Below are positions 1-11,746 of a DNA stretch of 64,000 bases, piece after piece; the stretch's first letter is position 1; each line of letters starts with the position of its first letter. The stretch is from Voacanga thouarsii (taxonomy: Eukaryota; Streptophyta; Magnoliopsida; Gentianales; Apocynaceae). Under the pieces are notes generated by a model that was not told the DNA's origin, did no database searches, and saw only the letters and a list, made by a program, of their open reading frames with translations. Location of the stretch: the NCBI GenBank assembly GCA_026120185.1, contig JANUWF010002008.1:1155501-1219500 (forward strand), written 5' to 3'. Position numbers and translations under genes: made by a program.

Positions 1-94
1 CTACTTCGGATCAAAGCAGAAATTTCTGGACAAGAACATCTTCAAGGTAAAATCACTCTATCAACATCAACCTCTTCAACTTGATCTCTAATGA

Positions 95-112
95 AAACCT
101 ATATAAATAAGT
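95..112 (+). promoter_or_regulatory. candidate TATA box of the gypsy-type LTR
   Basis: TATAAATA lies at 102-109 inside the LTR and is followed 15-65 bases downstream by a pyrimidine-rich CT tract, a common arrangement near plant transcription starts. Start-site position is not determinable here. Confidence 0.3.
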
Positions 113-122
113 ATACTAATGA

Positions 123-136
123 TCTCTTCTTCTTCT

Positions 137-173
<37 letters not shown>
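123..173 (+). repeat. CTT/CT microsatellite
   Basis: A run of TCTTCTTCTT followed by about 16 CT dinucleotides. It is simple-sequence DNA inside the LTR and is expected to be length-variable. Confidence 0.9.
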
Positions 174-175
<2 letters not shown>

Positions 176-1787
176 GGCCAAAATTTCCTCCCTTGGCCGA
201 ATGGTCTCTTTTTCCATGACCATGCTTTCGCCACCTTTCTTGAACAAGATTAGCCATCTAGGAGTTGAGATCTTCTCTAAACTCCTTCAAGTCATTCATC
301 AACCAAGTAAATCCCTTCAACCTTTCTTTTAAACTCTAGATTCATGTCTCTAGGATGATGATGATAGTAGTTGGATGGCGATAGGATTTAAGTATATATA
401 TATATTATTGAGATTGACGCATGAATGTATGTATGAATATGAAGGAGATGGGATTTATGCATGGATGGATTATCTTGGTCGATTGTATGTTGATTTGAGA
501 TTTAATGCATGTCTCCATGTCATGGTAGTATTTGTGATGAAGTATGCTAGAGATTATGTCACCTTTGGTGAATAGGATTTATATTCATGTCAGATTATTG
601 AAGCCATGATCTTATTTATGCTAGTAGGGGTTAGATCATGTTTTGATAAATTGAGATCTATGCTTGTATGCATGATTTGGATGATTTGATGAATTGAAGG
701 ATTGTATATGTTCATGATTGTGGTTAGCTATAGGAATATGATCATGATCTAGTTGTCCCTAAGCTAAATTTTATTTCATTAATAAAATATCTAGTAATAT
801 GATTTTTCTAGTAAAATTTTGAAAACCATAGGAAAATGTGGATTTGGTCTTTTATATAAAATAGTGATATTCTAGTCAAATAAATAATAGTTTTTGCTGG
901 AAAAATATATATATATTATTTAAAATGATAAAATTAATTAAAGCCTTTTATGAAAATAATTATAATTAATAAAATATTTATTACTAAAAATTTAATTATT
1001 ATCTTTTAATCAAAACCCATTAAGGATTTGCTTATTATTTTTCAAGCAAGACTCATTAAATTTATTTTCAACAAATTTTAGCTATCAATTATTTTCTAAC
1101 AACTAAATTATTAATAAATCATTATTTTACCTAATACTACCTTGGACCCTTTTTCAAATAAACCATAATTTATTTTTAGCAAGATTTAAACCTTCAACTT
1201 TTTGTACCTATTACTCAAACTCTAGTTATTCTAATATCAAACTAGATTTATTTTATAAACCCTTTTATTTATTATTGAGTCTCAAAGCTTGGGACACTAG
1301 GGATATGACTGTAGTAAGTTGAGTTAGTTTTATTTGAGAAAGTGAGTCTTTGGCTTGAGTTTTATTTCTATTCTCATTTCAGACAAATAAATTATTTGTA
1401 AATCAAGGGGCGGTTTTACTCAAAACCTAAAATTCTTTCTAAAACCAGTTTTGCCCCAAACTTTGGAAATCCTTAATTGCCATTTTCAAGTGGAACTGTG
1501 TTTTGTTCATTTTCTTCCCAAGTGGGATATGTTACGTTGAGTACTCAATGGGGGTAGGCTGGTAGTACTAGTTTTGAATATAAAAGTGAGTCTTCTGGCA
1601 GGAGGCCACCTCTAGAAGATAAGTTCAACTTAGAGAAACGTCAGTACTACTTAGTCAGGCCGGTCCGAGCTAGCAGTTTGTTTTATTTCAGTCAAGTGAC
1701 TGTGTTTTGCCGGAATGGACACCCGGTTGTTGTTTGGGTATAGAGAAGGAGGAGTATCTTGCCCAGTAGACCGATCACCTACCTTTT

Positions 1788-2125
1788 GTCAGTCTGCACA
1801 AAGTGTTAGGCATTCTAACCGGTTATGGGGCCCAACGTGTGGTAACCCATAATCCTTTCTTTCGAGTGGTTGATCTTATAAATTATGTACGGCTAGATAA
1901 GCCAAAACGCCACTCTTGTTTTTGAACATCATTCATTATTTTCCAGTATTTCTTTTGTCAGTCTGTACAAAGTGTGGCATTCTAACCATTGTATGGTTAT
2001 GGGGCCCAACGTGTGGTAACCCATGATCACCTTTATGAGTGGTTGATTTTATTGTGCACTTGTATGGTTTCCAAAAGAGGAAAACACCACTCTTGCTTTT
2101 GACTAATATTTATTACTTGCCAATA
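1788..2125 (+). repeat. tandem duplication of about 169 bp inside the LTR
   Basis: GTCAGTCTG at 1788 recurs at 1957. Each copy continues through CATTCTAACC, GGTTATGGGGCCCAACGTG, GGTAACCCAT, GAGTGGTTGAT and CACTCTTG. The two copies differ by substitutions and small indels, so the duplication is not recent. Confidence 0.85.
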
Positions 2126-2533
2126 TTTCTCTTATAAAAATTTCACACTTTGCATCCACGAACTATTTTCACTGAACACCCAAAGCACACACGGACTTAC
2201 TGAGATTTCTGTCTCATCACCTTTTTACCATGATTTCAGGCCGATCCTACTATAGGGATGAGTAGCTAGTGTTATCTGCCTTGGAAGAGAATGTGTCTTT
2301 TGATTTTATGTATTGCTTTGGGGAGACGAGAGTGGATAATTTTATTTATGGATTTGTTTCCTTTTGGGAATTCGTGGATTTATTCTTGGGTTGTAATAAA
2401 TCTTAAGTTGAAGTATTATTTTTATTATTTTTATTTCGCTATTTTATTTGTGTGACCTCGTTATAAAGACCTCTTGTCCTTTGGACGGGGCGACATCCCC
2501 GGCCCCGGCGGGCCTAGGTAGCGGGGTGTTACA

Positions 2534-3559
2534 TACTTGACCAAGAACCTTACACTAACGAGTTTTGGCACTTCCTAAACCTATACATAGATGGAAAACA
2601 CAAGAGAAAATGAGAGAATTCATAGATTATCATAGAAAATCACTCAAATCAAAGAAGGAATTCTTCAATTTAAGGAGGATTGTGTAAGATGGTCTTCAAA
2701 TGAAGAAGAAGAAGGCTTGTATATGAGTACTTTCTTTTACTTTATTTTCTTTTTCTTGACAATAATGTATTAATTGTTTTATTATAATTTGACATTGTTT
2801 TAGAGTTATTTGATCTTTTGATCAATTGATTGTTATTCTTGGTGTTTAATTACTTAGGTTAATTATGAGATTATTGGTTGTTTTTTTCTATTAACTTGCT
2901 TGGACAAAGGGGTTGATAGTGGTCTCAATTCATTAGTTTCATATTTGTTGGCTCTTAACTTGCTTGGACAAAGGGGTTAATTGTGAGAACAAAGTAATTA
3001 AAGGTTAATTGATGTCTACCAAGATATCGATTCATTGGTTAATTTCATGTGTAAATTTGCCAGGAATGGAAATTTAATCAAGGGATTGTGTTTAATGCAT
3101 CTTTTAGGTGAATTAGTTGAGACAGGATATGTGATGCTAATTTGTCTAGAAGATAGGGATTTCATGGATTGGACAAAGAAGTGAATCTATATTATCCTTC
3201 ATAATGCCAAGAGAATGATTAGTTATGATAATGATTAAGTACTCGAGGATCATGTTTGTCAAGACAGTGGTTTAAGTTACATAATTCTATATCCTTGATA
3301 TATATATATATATATAATTTTATTTTTTTATTTCATTTTAACTTTATCGAGTCGGTTAAACAATGAAAGAAAAGGAATTAATGCATACTTATTCCTTAAG
3401 GATCGACACTCGTTTAAACCATATGCTATGTTAATGATGAGTACGATTGCTCATATGTGTAATTTGGGGTTAACGTTTTAATTTAAACTTGATTGGAAAT
3501 GTGCTTATTTTTATATGATTTTTATGCCCAAATAAATGCACATCAGTTATGTATTACAC
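2534..3559. other. unassigned AT-rich sequence with short repeats
   Basis: No reading frame of note. A motif of about 25 bp (AACTTGCTTGGACAAAGGGG) occurs twice, near 2895 and 2958. A TA-rich tract lies at 3297-3318. The phrase AAGGATCGACACTCG near 3400 is reminiscent of LTR or leader sequence of some gypsy elements, but I cannot assign it. Confidence 0.5.
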
Positions 3560-3568
3560 TTTGGTAGG

Positions 3569-4318
3569 AAGCTGCTGAAAAAAATAAGCATAACCGTGGA
3601 ATGCATGGCCCTCCACATAGATGTGGTAGAACGCCATTTGCGGTAATACGAGCTGATGTAAGCCGTCATATTTTCATTATACTACATTTGTGCCTATTTT
3701 TTTTTTAAATAAATGGTACAAGTTTTCACTTTCCATATTTCATATGACAAAGAAATGTGAGAAAACAGATCTACTATCTTTTTATATGAAAACACGAACG
3801 GACGCAAATGGCATCGCTAGAGATCCAGAAGCAGCTAGACTAATTGTAACGAACTACTACCTCTTAGATATTATTTATTGTATTATTTATAATGTATAAA
3901 ATTTATTTATTGTATTATTTATAATGCATAAAATTGCTTCACACTTTCATCATTGTGCAGAGTGCAATGAATGCAAGGCTTGAGGAACTACCTCCTGAAG
4001 AGCGTATGTTGGAACGCAGACAACAAATATTCCAAGAATTTATGGGATCTGAGGGGCATGGCTATGTCAGAACAATGGGATTAGGTCCGACTCACTTAAT
4101 GCTTATTAGTGGTGGAAGTAACATGTATTTTGGCTTGGAAGAGTATATGAACAAGCTCCTGGAGAAACTACAAATTGATTTGACCTCAAAATTTGATAGC
4201 ATGCTGGGAAATTTTCAAGGTCAAATTAATACACTTAATGCTCGAGTGGATGAAATAGCAGCTTCACTGGAGAAAAATGATAGTCTTCCTTGCACAAACA
4301 ATGGTCACCAGGTTTGAA
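3569..4318 (+). pseudogene. CACTA accessory protein, Transposase_24 (Ptta/En/Spm) family, split in exons
   Basis: Three segments read as consecutive pieces of a plant Ptta/En/Spm-type protein. The first, about 3569-3660, encodes EAAEKNKHNRGMHGPPHRCG followed by RTPFAVIRADV and stops at a possible donor GAT|GTAAG. The second, about 3738-3850, encodes KKCEKTDLLSFYMKTRTDANG, with the acidic-basic character of the family. The third starts after a good acceptor (GTGCAG, ending 3960) and runs to about 4315, encoding LEELPPEERMLERRQQIFQ and a C-terminal coiled-coil-like tail (LEKLQIDLTSKFDS). The family protein binds the element's subterminal repeats with the transposase. Exon limits are my inference. 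I see no complete gene, so it is probably a remnant, but no stop codon breaks the three pieces. Confidence 0.6.
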
Positions 4319-4700
4319 ATAGATGTTTGTAATGGATTCTTAATTGCTAATTAATCTTATACTTATAATAACTTTCTAGTTATTTTAAGTGACCGATACC
4401 TCAAGTGCTTAATGCTTTAATTCAAATCCGAACGAGCATTTTTCTGAATACGAGAGTACAGCAGACAGGGTATGATTAGTGCCTTCATTCTCCATCTCAA
4501 CACATGCCTCATTTCTTCATCTAAACTTCAATGTTCAGGGGATTTTAGTATTAACTAGGACTTAGAAGATAATAGAATATGGTGAGAAATTAATGCATAA
4601 TTACTATTATTAGTCAGTTGAATCTGGTAACTCAACAAGCACTTCTTGCTGTAAATTCCTCACTTGCATCATATATTAAAAGCTCATGTATTAAATATGT
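4319..4700. other. noncoding interior of the CACTA element
   Basis: AT-rich sequence between the third coding piece and the repeat field. Nothing recognised. Confidence 0.4.
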
Positions 4701-4719
4701 TTAACTGTGTAAATGCTAT

Positions 4720-5115
4720 GGCTAGTGTGCTGAAAATGCTGAGTAGTTTCCAGCTGAAAAATGCATAATATTGCTGAGTAGTGATGCAGAAAATACTGTG
4801 TAAATTCTAAAAGAGTTGTACTAGAATAGTCTCTGAAATGCTGAGTAGTGATACTGATAATGCTGAGTAGTTTCTAGCTGAATATGCTGAAAAGGCTTAT
4901 GTATGCTGCATGAAAATGCTACGTAAATACTGAGTAGTAATTGAGTAGTGATATGCTGAAAATGTTGTTATTTCCAATTGAAAATGCTATGTATGCAGTC
5001 TGAAAATGCTGTGTAAATGCTGAGTAGTAATTGAGTAGTTTCCAGTTGAAAATACTGTAAAATGTTGAGTAGTGATACTAAAACTGCTTAGTATACTTTT
5101 GAGCAAACTTCTGAG
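4720..5115 (+). repeat. degenerate tandem repeats of a TGCTGAGTAGT motif
   Basis: About a dozen imperfect units built from GCTGAAAATGCT and TGAGTAGTGATA or TGAGTAGTTTCCAG alternate over some 400 bp, with a stray related unit near 5500-5535 (GAAAATGCTGAAAATGC-like). Unit length varies between about 20 and 45 bp. No reading frame runs through them. They sit in the interior of the CACTA element, not at its ends. Confidence 0.8.
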
Positions 5116-6640
5116 TGCTTAGTATACTTTTGAACATAATGTAGCCTTGAACATAATGTGGTTGTTCCAACATAGTTCAACCTTCCCTCTATATATTTTT
5201 TTGGGTTTTGAAATTGCCCTTCAATCATTTTGTCCATTGTTTTGGTCGAGATATGATGTGCAATATTTGCCCATTCATTATTCTTTTATGAGAATTTTAA
5301 ATTTTGAAAGGCCAAGATTTGAAAAGGCAAGCAACTGATGTTGAAGATTTACTTTAGTATTAACTATACTATTCTTTTGGTTCTTTTCTGTTTCTGAAAT
5401 CACCAAGGAGTTAAAATAGAGACATATATGTCATATATTTGGGTGTTCTTTTTTGTTTTAGATAGGAGCAATCTTTGGGATAATCTTAGTTAGAAAATGC
5501 TGAAAATGCTATATATGCTCTCTGAAAATGTGCAGAACTTTGTTGGTTAACATGGACTAGCTTTGAATAATTAGTGTTCTACTAAGGTCCTGGGAATTGC
5601 TATTTCAATAACATGAGCAAAGACATCACCTTTGTTTGGCTAAATTTTATTTGGATGTACTTTGTTGTACTTGGTTGACATAAGAGTACCATTTTAGCAA
5701 GAACTTACAGATTAATTCTACTTTTTTGCTTTTGTCTAATTAGTCTTTTAGTTTCAAATAATAATGATGTGTGGATCACTTATTATAGCTTATGTATGGT
5801 GTTGTTATGGTGATGAGGAAATTAGGGCTTCATTTATTGGATGTTTATCTTTTGAAAAATTACCACTTGAATGATATAGTAATGCATCTTCATTTTATCA
5901 GATATTATGATCCTCCTGTGTTTATTGTTTGCTAGCAGTTGCACTTAAGATTTCCTGTTGGGACTAGAATTGTTGAGAATTTTCTATGATTCACTTTTAA
6001 ATGATCCTTGTCTGGTGCATGCAAATGCTTCAAATGCATGCAAATGTGGTAACACAGAGTATTTTAAGTTTCACTTATGTCAATGCATATTAGATTTCTT
6101 CGAAGCCGCTTATGTGTTTTATGATTCTGAATTTTATGTTAAAGTGGATGATTATATATATCTAAGATAAGTTTTGTAGTGACTCTAGAAGTTCATATTG
6201 TAGCTTTATTAAAAATTAATCTTGTCCTTTTTTTTCTTAATGACAGGATGAATGAAGATCAAGGTGGTTGAAGGTTCATTTAACCGTGGCATTATTTTTT
6301 GTCTTTAATGAATTTTTATGACTTCTGATAGATGTCATGGTTAGAATTGTAGTTTTGTTTTGGACTATTTTGAACTAATATCATGGATTAGATTCATGAA
6401 ACTTATCAGACTCCATTTAGTTTTTTTGGTATATATTAAGTTATTGTTAATAGAAGATGGCATTTTGAATGTTTATTCAATGGATGATAGTTGATTGTTA
6501 ATATTCGATGTTTTCATAGTTCTATATGTATAGTACATGATCTTGTTAAAGTAGAAGGAAAAATAATTTGTTAATATCATCATATTGAATTCAATGTTCA
6601 TTCACTACGGATGTAAAAAATATGGAATGTTGTTCAAAAA
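5116..6640. other. AT-rich interior of the CACTA element
   Basis: Short open frames only, with no recognisable protein. This could be introns or untranslated sequence of the element's gene. Confidence 0.4.
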
Positions 6641-6672
6641 CTGCGTACCTTTTTTTTTTTTTTTTGAAGCTT

Positions 6673-6985
6673 TACAACGTGGCAAAAACGTATTAATTAC
6701 TTCCAAGGAAATCATAGGAAATAGGCATTACCCCACGTTATGTCAATTTAGAAAAGAACCATGGAAAAACGTATTAATTACAACAGCAACGAAACATAGC
6801 AAATGGGCATTACTCACGGTTATGTCAATTTAGAAAAGAACCATTGTAAAAAGTATTAATTACAACAGTAAGAAAATCGTTGCAAATGGGCATTACCCAC
6901 AATTATGTCAATTTAGAAAAGAACCGTAACAAAAAAGATTATTTTCAACAGAAATTTAATTGTAACAAATAATATTCCCCACGGT
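6673..6985 (+). repeat. subterminal tandem repeats of about 82 bp (CACTA)
   Basis: TGTCAATTTAGAAAAGAACC occurs at 6741, 6823 and 6906, a period of 82-83 bp. It is joined to AAAACGTATTAATTAC and GGGCATTACCCAC motifs, with further decayed units to about 7150 (CCCCACGGTTG, CCCCACGGCTAC). Subterminal repeats bound by the transposase complex are typical of CACTA elements. Confidence 0.8.
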
Positions 6986-7273
6986 TGTAAAATGTTGGAA
7001 AACTTGTGACAAAAAATTGAAATCTTTGCCCATAGTTAATGACTGTTAAGAAAAACTGTGGCAAAAACCCATAAATAAATACTACACTTTATTTACAACA
7101 ACTCCAAAACTGTGTTAAATTCGTGGCAAAAGGTATTCCCCACGGCTACACAACTGTGCCAAACTTTTTACAATAGCTGTGACGCCCACGCCTTGAAAAC
7201 CGTGGTGTTTCCTTGACAAAAACATATTTGCCACAGTTTTGGCCATTTTCTCCATGCTTTCTCTGGCGTTGCC

Positions 7274-7295
7274 AAAAGTCACTTTTTTTGTAGTG
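7274..7295 (+). repeat. CACTA 3' terminal inverted repeat
   Basis: The sequence ends in TTTTTGTAGTG, complement CACTACAAAAA. The three bases outside are TAC. The partner terminus needed to confirm a 3 bp target duplication is not in the window. Confidence 0.75.
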
Positions 7296-8955
7296 TACTT
7301 ATTGGGTTAGTATAGTTCGCTATATTTACATTTTGTAGATGTTAAAGGATTTTGAAGACTTTGGTGATGAGTAGGTTTAGAAGCTGGTGAATGTAGTTGG
7401 AAGCTTCTCCTTTTTCTTTAGTTAGGAGGGGTTCTTAGTAATCTTATTTTGTAGTTGGAATTTTGTTATAAGATTAGTCCATTATTTTTGTTGGCATAAG
7501 TTTGGTATCTTTAATTGTTGATGAGACATTTTATTATTATGGTGATTTTAATCGATTGGAGATATTGGTTGTAAAGTTATTTTTTGGAGTTATAGTTTAG
7601 AGATATTTTGATATTATTAAGCAATTGGTCAATTTTGTGGAAATAGAGGGTCAACATTTGTTGAAGGAAATCTTGGAAATGTTATGTGTTGTCTTGAGCA
7701 CAGAATTGAGTTCTATTTTAGTCATTGGAAAGATTTGCTAAGTTACAATAAATAGTCATCCATACTAGTATGGCTCTTGATCATCACCTATCACATGAAC
7801 TAAAATATCTAAGAGGCTGGTTCTTTATTAATACCGAGCCATTAGTCACAACAAATCTCATAGTGAAGAGTTGAAGTAATTGACTTTTCCTTTGAGACAT
7901 TGAAGTAACAAATTTTATTATTGGAAGATTTGATGACTACACATATTTTTGACCGCTATATATATTTATTCCAACTACCACCCATAATAATCTTGAAAAC
8001 TCCTAGAGAGAAAAGAATCTATGTTTACTAGCATTTATTTGTGGGGGGCTTGCATCATATTATTTTTGCGATAGATCTAATTGTATTTTTCCACCATAGC
8101 ATGGCATCTAACAACCATAATTGACACATTAATTTATTTGTTATAAAATACAAAAGACTTCCAATCATCCCATGCCATTTAAAAAGAGTAACTATAATAA
8201 TCACTGCATGTTCATTTTCTTTGTAAAAAACTAATTGTATCCACTCCTTGAAAATGTTAATTTCACAACTAATATAAAGATATAAGATTCCCGATCAATC
8301 TGAAAAATAACTTTGAGTATAGATAGCTAAAGAAAGCAAGTCATTCATTCTCAATAAGCACATTACGTAGGACACACACACACACACATCTTTACATTAG
8401 TTGGGAGGATACCTTTCATAAGCTTCTATAGGGAAACGATAATCTTCAGTCATACTACCAAGCTTCCATAGAAAACCTTTTCTCTTGATAAGGAGGAAGT
8501 ATCTGCATGCTATTTATATGAATTTTGATAGTTCATTAAGACTTTGAAATAGATTTTGTGTAGTAGACAGTTGACTAAAAATGCCAATAAGCATGTCCTG
8601 ATGCCAAAAATTTCATGGAGAAATATTCATGATTCTATAAGTCTCATGCGGTGAGTGGGAAAATGTTCCTTAAGCTTTCCTCTTTCCATAACCCGCATGA
8701 AGCATATCAGGCCTGTAACTATTCTTTTAGATTGAAAGGTTTTTAGGAGAGTTTAAATTAAAACTTTAAGGCATGGGAATACATCTATCCTCCCATATTC
8801 AAATTTGTTGCTATGCTTCACTTAAATCCTTATACCAAAATTTGTATCATATTTTCCCTTTATCAAACTCTTCTAGAGATAATATAGTTTTCATGACCTA
8901 GCTACACATAAAGAAAATCAAAGGAAGGAAAAATCTTGAAAAAGTAGAATCTAGA
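7296..8955. other. unassigned AT-rich sequence
   Basis: No coding similarity recognised on either strand. A short CA run (ACACACACAC) lies at about 8372-8386. The right end may include the decayed 3' part of the LINE that follows. Confidence 0.45.
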
Positions 8956-10421
8956 TATATAAAGAATCTCATTCTTGCTTCCCAAGTAGTGCTAAGTTAA
9001 AAGTCTCAAGATTCCAAAACCTTAATCCTCCAATAAAATTTGGTTTATATAGTGACATCCAAGTTGCCCAAGGAATTTTTTTGTCCCATTGCTCTATTCC
9101 ACCTGAAGGTTTATATTTATTATGGATAGACTTTGATAGCATAAATCATTGCATTGCATATGTTCGAATAGCATCAATGATTAATTTTAAGAGGACTCCT
9201 TTCCCAACTTGAGAGAGAACCTTCTCATTCCCACTATTAAGTGTCTTTTTTTCTATACTCAATCTTTAACATAGTTAAAAATCTGAGTTTTTAAATGCCT
9301 ATTATGAAGGGAAGCCCCAAATATTAACCTTTGTATCTCCATCTTGAACTCCAAATAATAATAAGATGTTGGACCTAAGCTTTGAATTTGTATTTGGTTA
9401 AAATATTTTGATCACTTTAAAAGATTAATTTGCTAGCAAAATAATACCTCATACTCCTTTAGAATGCTAAGAAGGCACGTGATGTTATAATTATCAATAT
9501 ATAGTTTAGAAAAAAGACTCCAGGGCTCATAAATTAAGATAAGTTGGACCCTTTTCAACCTATTTATAACATTTTTTAAAATGATATTGTAAATCAAATT
9601 AGATAGCCTGATGGGGCACTAATCAAACTTAGTTTAAGAAATTTTATTTTGGGAATTAGTACAATTGAGGTCAAATTTAACTCATAAAAAACAACAAATT
9701 TACTTAAACAACTAAATAGAAAATAGGATACACCCTCTCCAAGATAATATTTTTTAACAAAAACAGTATGCACACAATATGGTTTTGGCGATTTGGTGGG
9801 ATGCATCTTTTTTTAGTACTTAGAATATCTTCTATAGTGAAAGGCCAAGAAAGCTAATTAGCCTCCTATCAAGTTTGTTTTCCCTCAATGAGGTTTTCAT
9901 TCATGAAAGTGATGTTATCAATTTGAGTAAAATATCTAACGACTACCTCCATTACCACTTTAAGTCTCTCCAAGACATCCCTATTCTTATATTTTTAATT
10001 TCGAAATAGAGTTTTGAAAAATCTTTGATTGGCCACTTGTGGAAAAAATAATATTGAAATATCTTTTACACAAAAAAAAAAAAATGATCTTGAACACCAG
10101 TAGATCTCTTGAAATTCAAGCAATCTATCAAGAGCTCGAGAGATTTTTGCAACACTAGAAATGCTAAAGAAGTCACACAAAGTGAGCCTCCAAAAACTAC
10201 TTTTGTTTGAAGTAATTTCTCTATCTAGAAGTCATATTTTTGCTAAATCCAACTCCTAAAATATTTCATAGGCACATAGAACTTTGCTCACTATCGAACT
10301 CGCATTTTGTAGATCATGAGAATTAAATGTCTAAACTAATAAGAACACCTCCATGTACTCTTCATCCGTAAGCCGAAAGGGGTCAAATTGTACTCAAACA
10401 TCACCCTGCGTGATAGACCTT
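8956..10421 (-). pseudogene. LINE (non-LTR retrotransposon) ORF2, reverse transcriptase part, decayed
   Basis: On the minus strand, several pieces match plant LINE reverse transcriptase in the right order. QEIYWCSRS and FFPQVANQRFFKT (about 10030-10110) correspond to the region ahead of the catalytic domain. MHPTKSPKPYC and LTSIVLIPKIK (9594-9806) match the start of the polymerase fingers, normally followed by the FRPIS block. GGLRFWNLETFNLALLGKQ (about 8970-9030) matches the conserved block after the polymerase domain. Frames shift between pieces and stops are frequent. The catalytic YADD region was not found and is probably lost. ORF2 would copy LINE RNA at a nicked target. The assignment rests on remembered family motifs. 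Confidence 0.7.
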
Positions 10422-11746
10422 TCTTTTGGACAACAAAAGGCAAAAAGTGTCAGTAACCCTTAAACTTCTTGAAAACTTGAATTTTACTCTCTTATTTCTA
10501 AAGTTTTGTTTTGCCCTCTAACTTTGAAAATGTATTAATCTTTATCCAAATTTTGTCCAATTTGGATTTTAAGAAACTAACACAGTAAAAGTTTTGAGGG
10601 TATTTTTTTTCATTTAATTTATTTTTCTATTTGACCTATTTATAAAATTATTTGACCTTTTTGATAAATGTTATAATTTTTTAGAAAAAAAATTTCCCTT
10701 TTTTTCCCCCTTGTTCTTTTTTTTTTTTTTTCTTCATCCCTAATTTAGTTACCACTACCACCCACAATAGCCTTTGTGACTTTCTATTAATCACAATCGC
10801 AAAGGGAACATCTCAACCTCCTTGACCATCCAACAATATCCTCCTCAAACTCGTGTAATAGGACAATAGTAAAGACAATCATAGCATAACTACTTTCATC
10901 AACAATTAGGGGAGCTAAATAGCTATTGCTAAGGGATTGCACAACCATGTTGGCCTTATTAGAATCAAAGGCAATAATAGACTTGACCTTAGAGAGCTTA
11001 AGTGATTTAGTGGGATGAAAATAGTTTGGAGAAGGTGTGACATGGTTGTTAGCAAAGAAAGAAAGGGAAGCAAATCTGATGATGATCATTGAAGATGGTG
11101 AAGGCAAAAGAGGAGGGGGAAAGAGGAAAAAGGAAAGAGTGAGGGGAAAGAAGTAAGAATAAGAAAGCACTACAATTGAGAAAAAGGATGGAGAGTAGAA
11201 GCTTTTTAGTGGTATTAGCACTTGGAAGAAGAAGAAGGAGGGTGAAGGATTTTAGTGAAAACAGCATTAGGAAAGAGGAGGAAGGGCAAAGATTCTTGGT
11301 AGCAGCAACATTAGGAAGAAAAAAAAAAGGGAGATAGAGATTTTTGGTTGTAGTAGCACTGGGAAATAAGAGGGACATAGAGGCTTTTGGTGTTAGTGGC
11401 TTGGGCATTGCTATTGGCAGTAGTGCACACATTTAATCATTTGGATAGAAGAAATAAAAAAAAAGGGAAAAAAGAAGACAAAGAAGCAAAAAGTTCAAAA
11501 AAGTTGTAGGACCAACAAGATTTTATGAAAATAATTATAAGGAATTAAAAAAGAAATAAATGAATCAAATTAATAACATACCCTTAAAACCTAATTATGT
11601 TTGCCTCTTAATGTCCTCATTGGAGAGAAGGGTAAGAATTCATGAATTCCTAGAGTTAGAGGGCAAATATTAGACTTTTGCAATGATGACAAAATTCAAA
11701 TTTTGAAAAAGTTTGAGGTTATTGGTGTTTTTTGTTGGACAAAAGA
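10422..11746. mobile_element. inverted-repeat element (1.3 kb) inserted in the LINE
   Basis: The left end (10422: TCTTTTGGACAACAAAAGG...) matches the reverse complement of the right end (to 11746: TCTTTTGTCCAACAAAAAAC...). The similarity continues inward through AAACTT..TGAAAA..TTGAATTTT and TGCCCTCTAAC to about 190 bp. The core (about 10750-11460) is an AG-rich tract on the plus strand (GAAGAAGAAGGAGGGTGAAGG-like) that gives long but low-complexity minus-strand frames I do not consider genes. LINE sequence resumes on each side. The layout fits a non-autonomous MULE-like or large MITE element. I could not identify a target duplication. Confidence 0.65.

Larger units (their letters stand above)
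1..2533 (+). mobile_element. Ty3/gypsy-type LTR, 3' portion or solo LTR
   Basis: The segment ends at 2533 in GGGGTGTTACA, the usual TG...ACA type of LTR terminus, just after a GC-rich stretch (about 2490-2530). It contains a repeated motif block around GGGGCCCAACGTGTGG and a 'lactate-style' end with CTTACTGAG and CTCATCACC near 2195-2225, which I associate with LTRs of plant gypsy elements of the Tekay/Del kind. No primer binding site follows position 2533, so this is a 3' LTR or a solo LTR rather than a 5' LTR. I see no LTR start, so it probably begins before the window. No gag or pol reading frame is visible. The class is inferred from layout and remembered motifs, not from protein homology. 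Confidence 0.55.
3560..7295 (+). mobile_element. CACTA (En/Spm-type) transposon, 3' part
   Basis: The right end is AAAAGTCACTTTTTTTGTAGTG, closing at 7295; its complement begins CACTACAAAAAAAGTGAC, the standard plant CACTA terminus. Inward of it is a subterminal repeat zone (6660-7290) rich in CCGTGGCAAAAA-like motifs, and upstream lies a split Transposase_24-like gene. No matching left terminus was found in the window, so the left boundary given here is only the first recognised coding part. The DDE transposase gene expected upstream is also absent, so the left side is either deleted or beyond the gypsy-type LTR and outside the window. Confidence 0.7.

Noticed and set aside
375..575. 66-codon frame inside the gypsy-type LTR
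   Set aside because: No recognisable similarity, atypical composition and location in an LTR; likely chance.
4720..5115. Possible CRISPR-like array
   Set aside because: Units are degenerate, without constant repeats and unique spacers, and the DNA is plant nuclear.
10787..11432. Two overlapping minus-strand frames rich in Ser, Leu and Phe
   Set aside because: They are translations of a low-complexity purine-rich strand in the inverted-repeat element.
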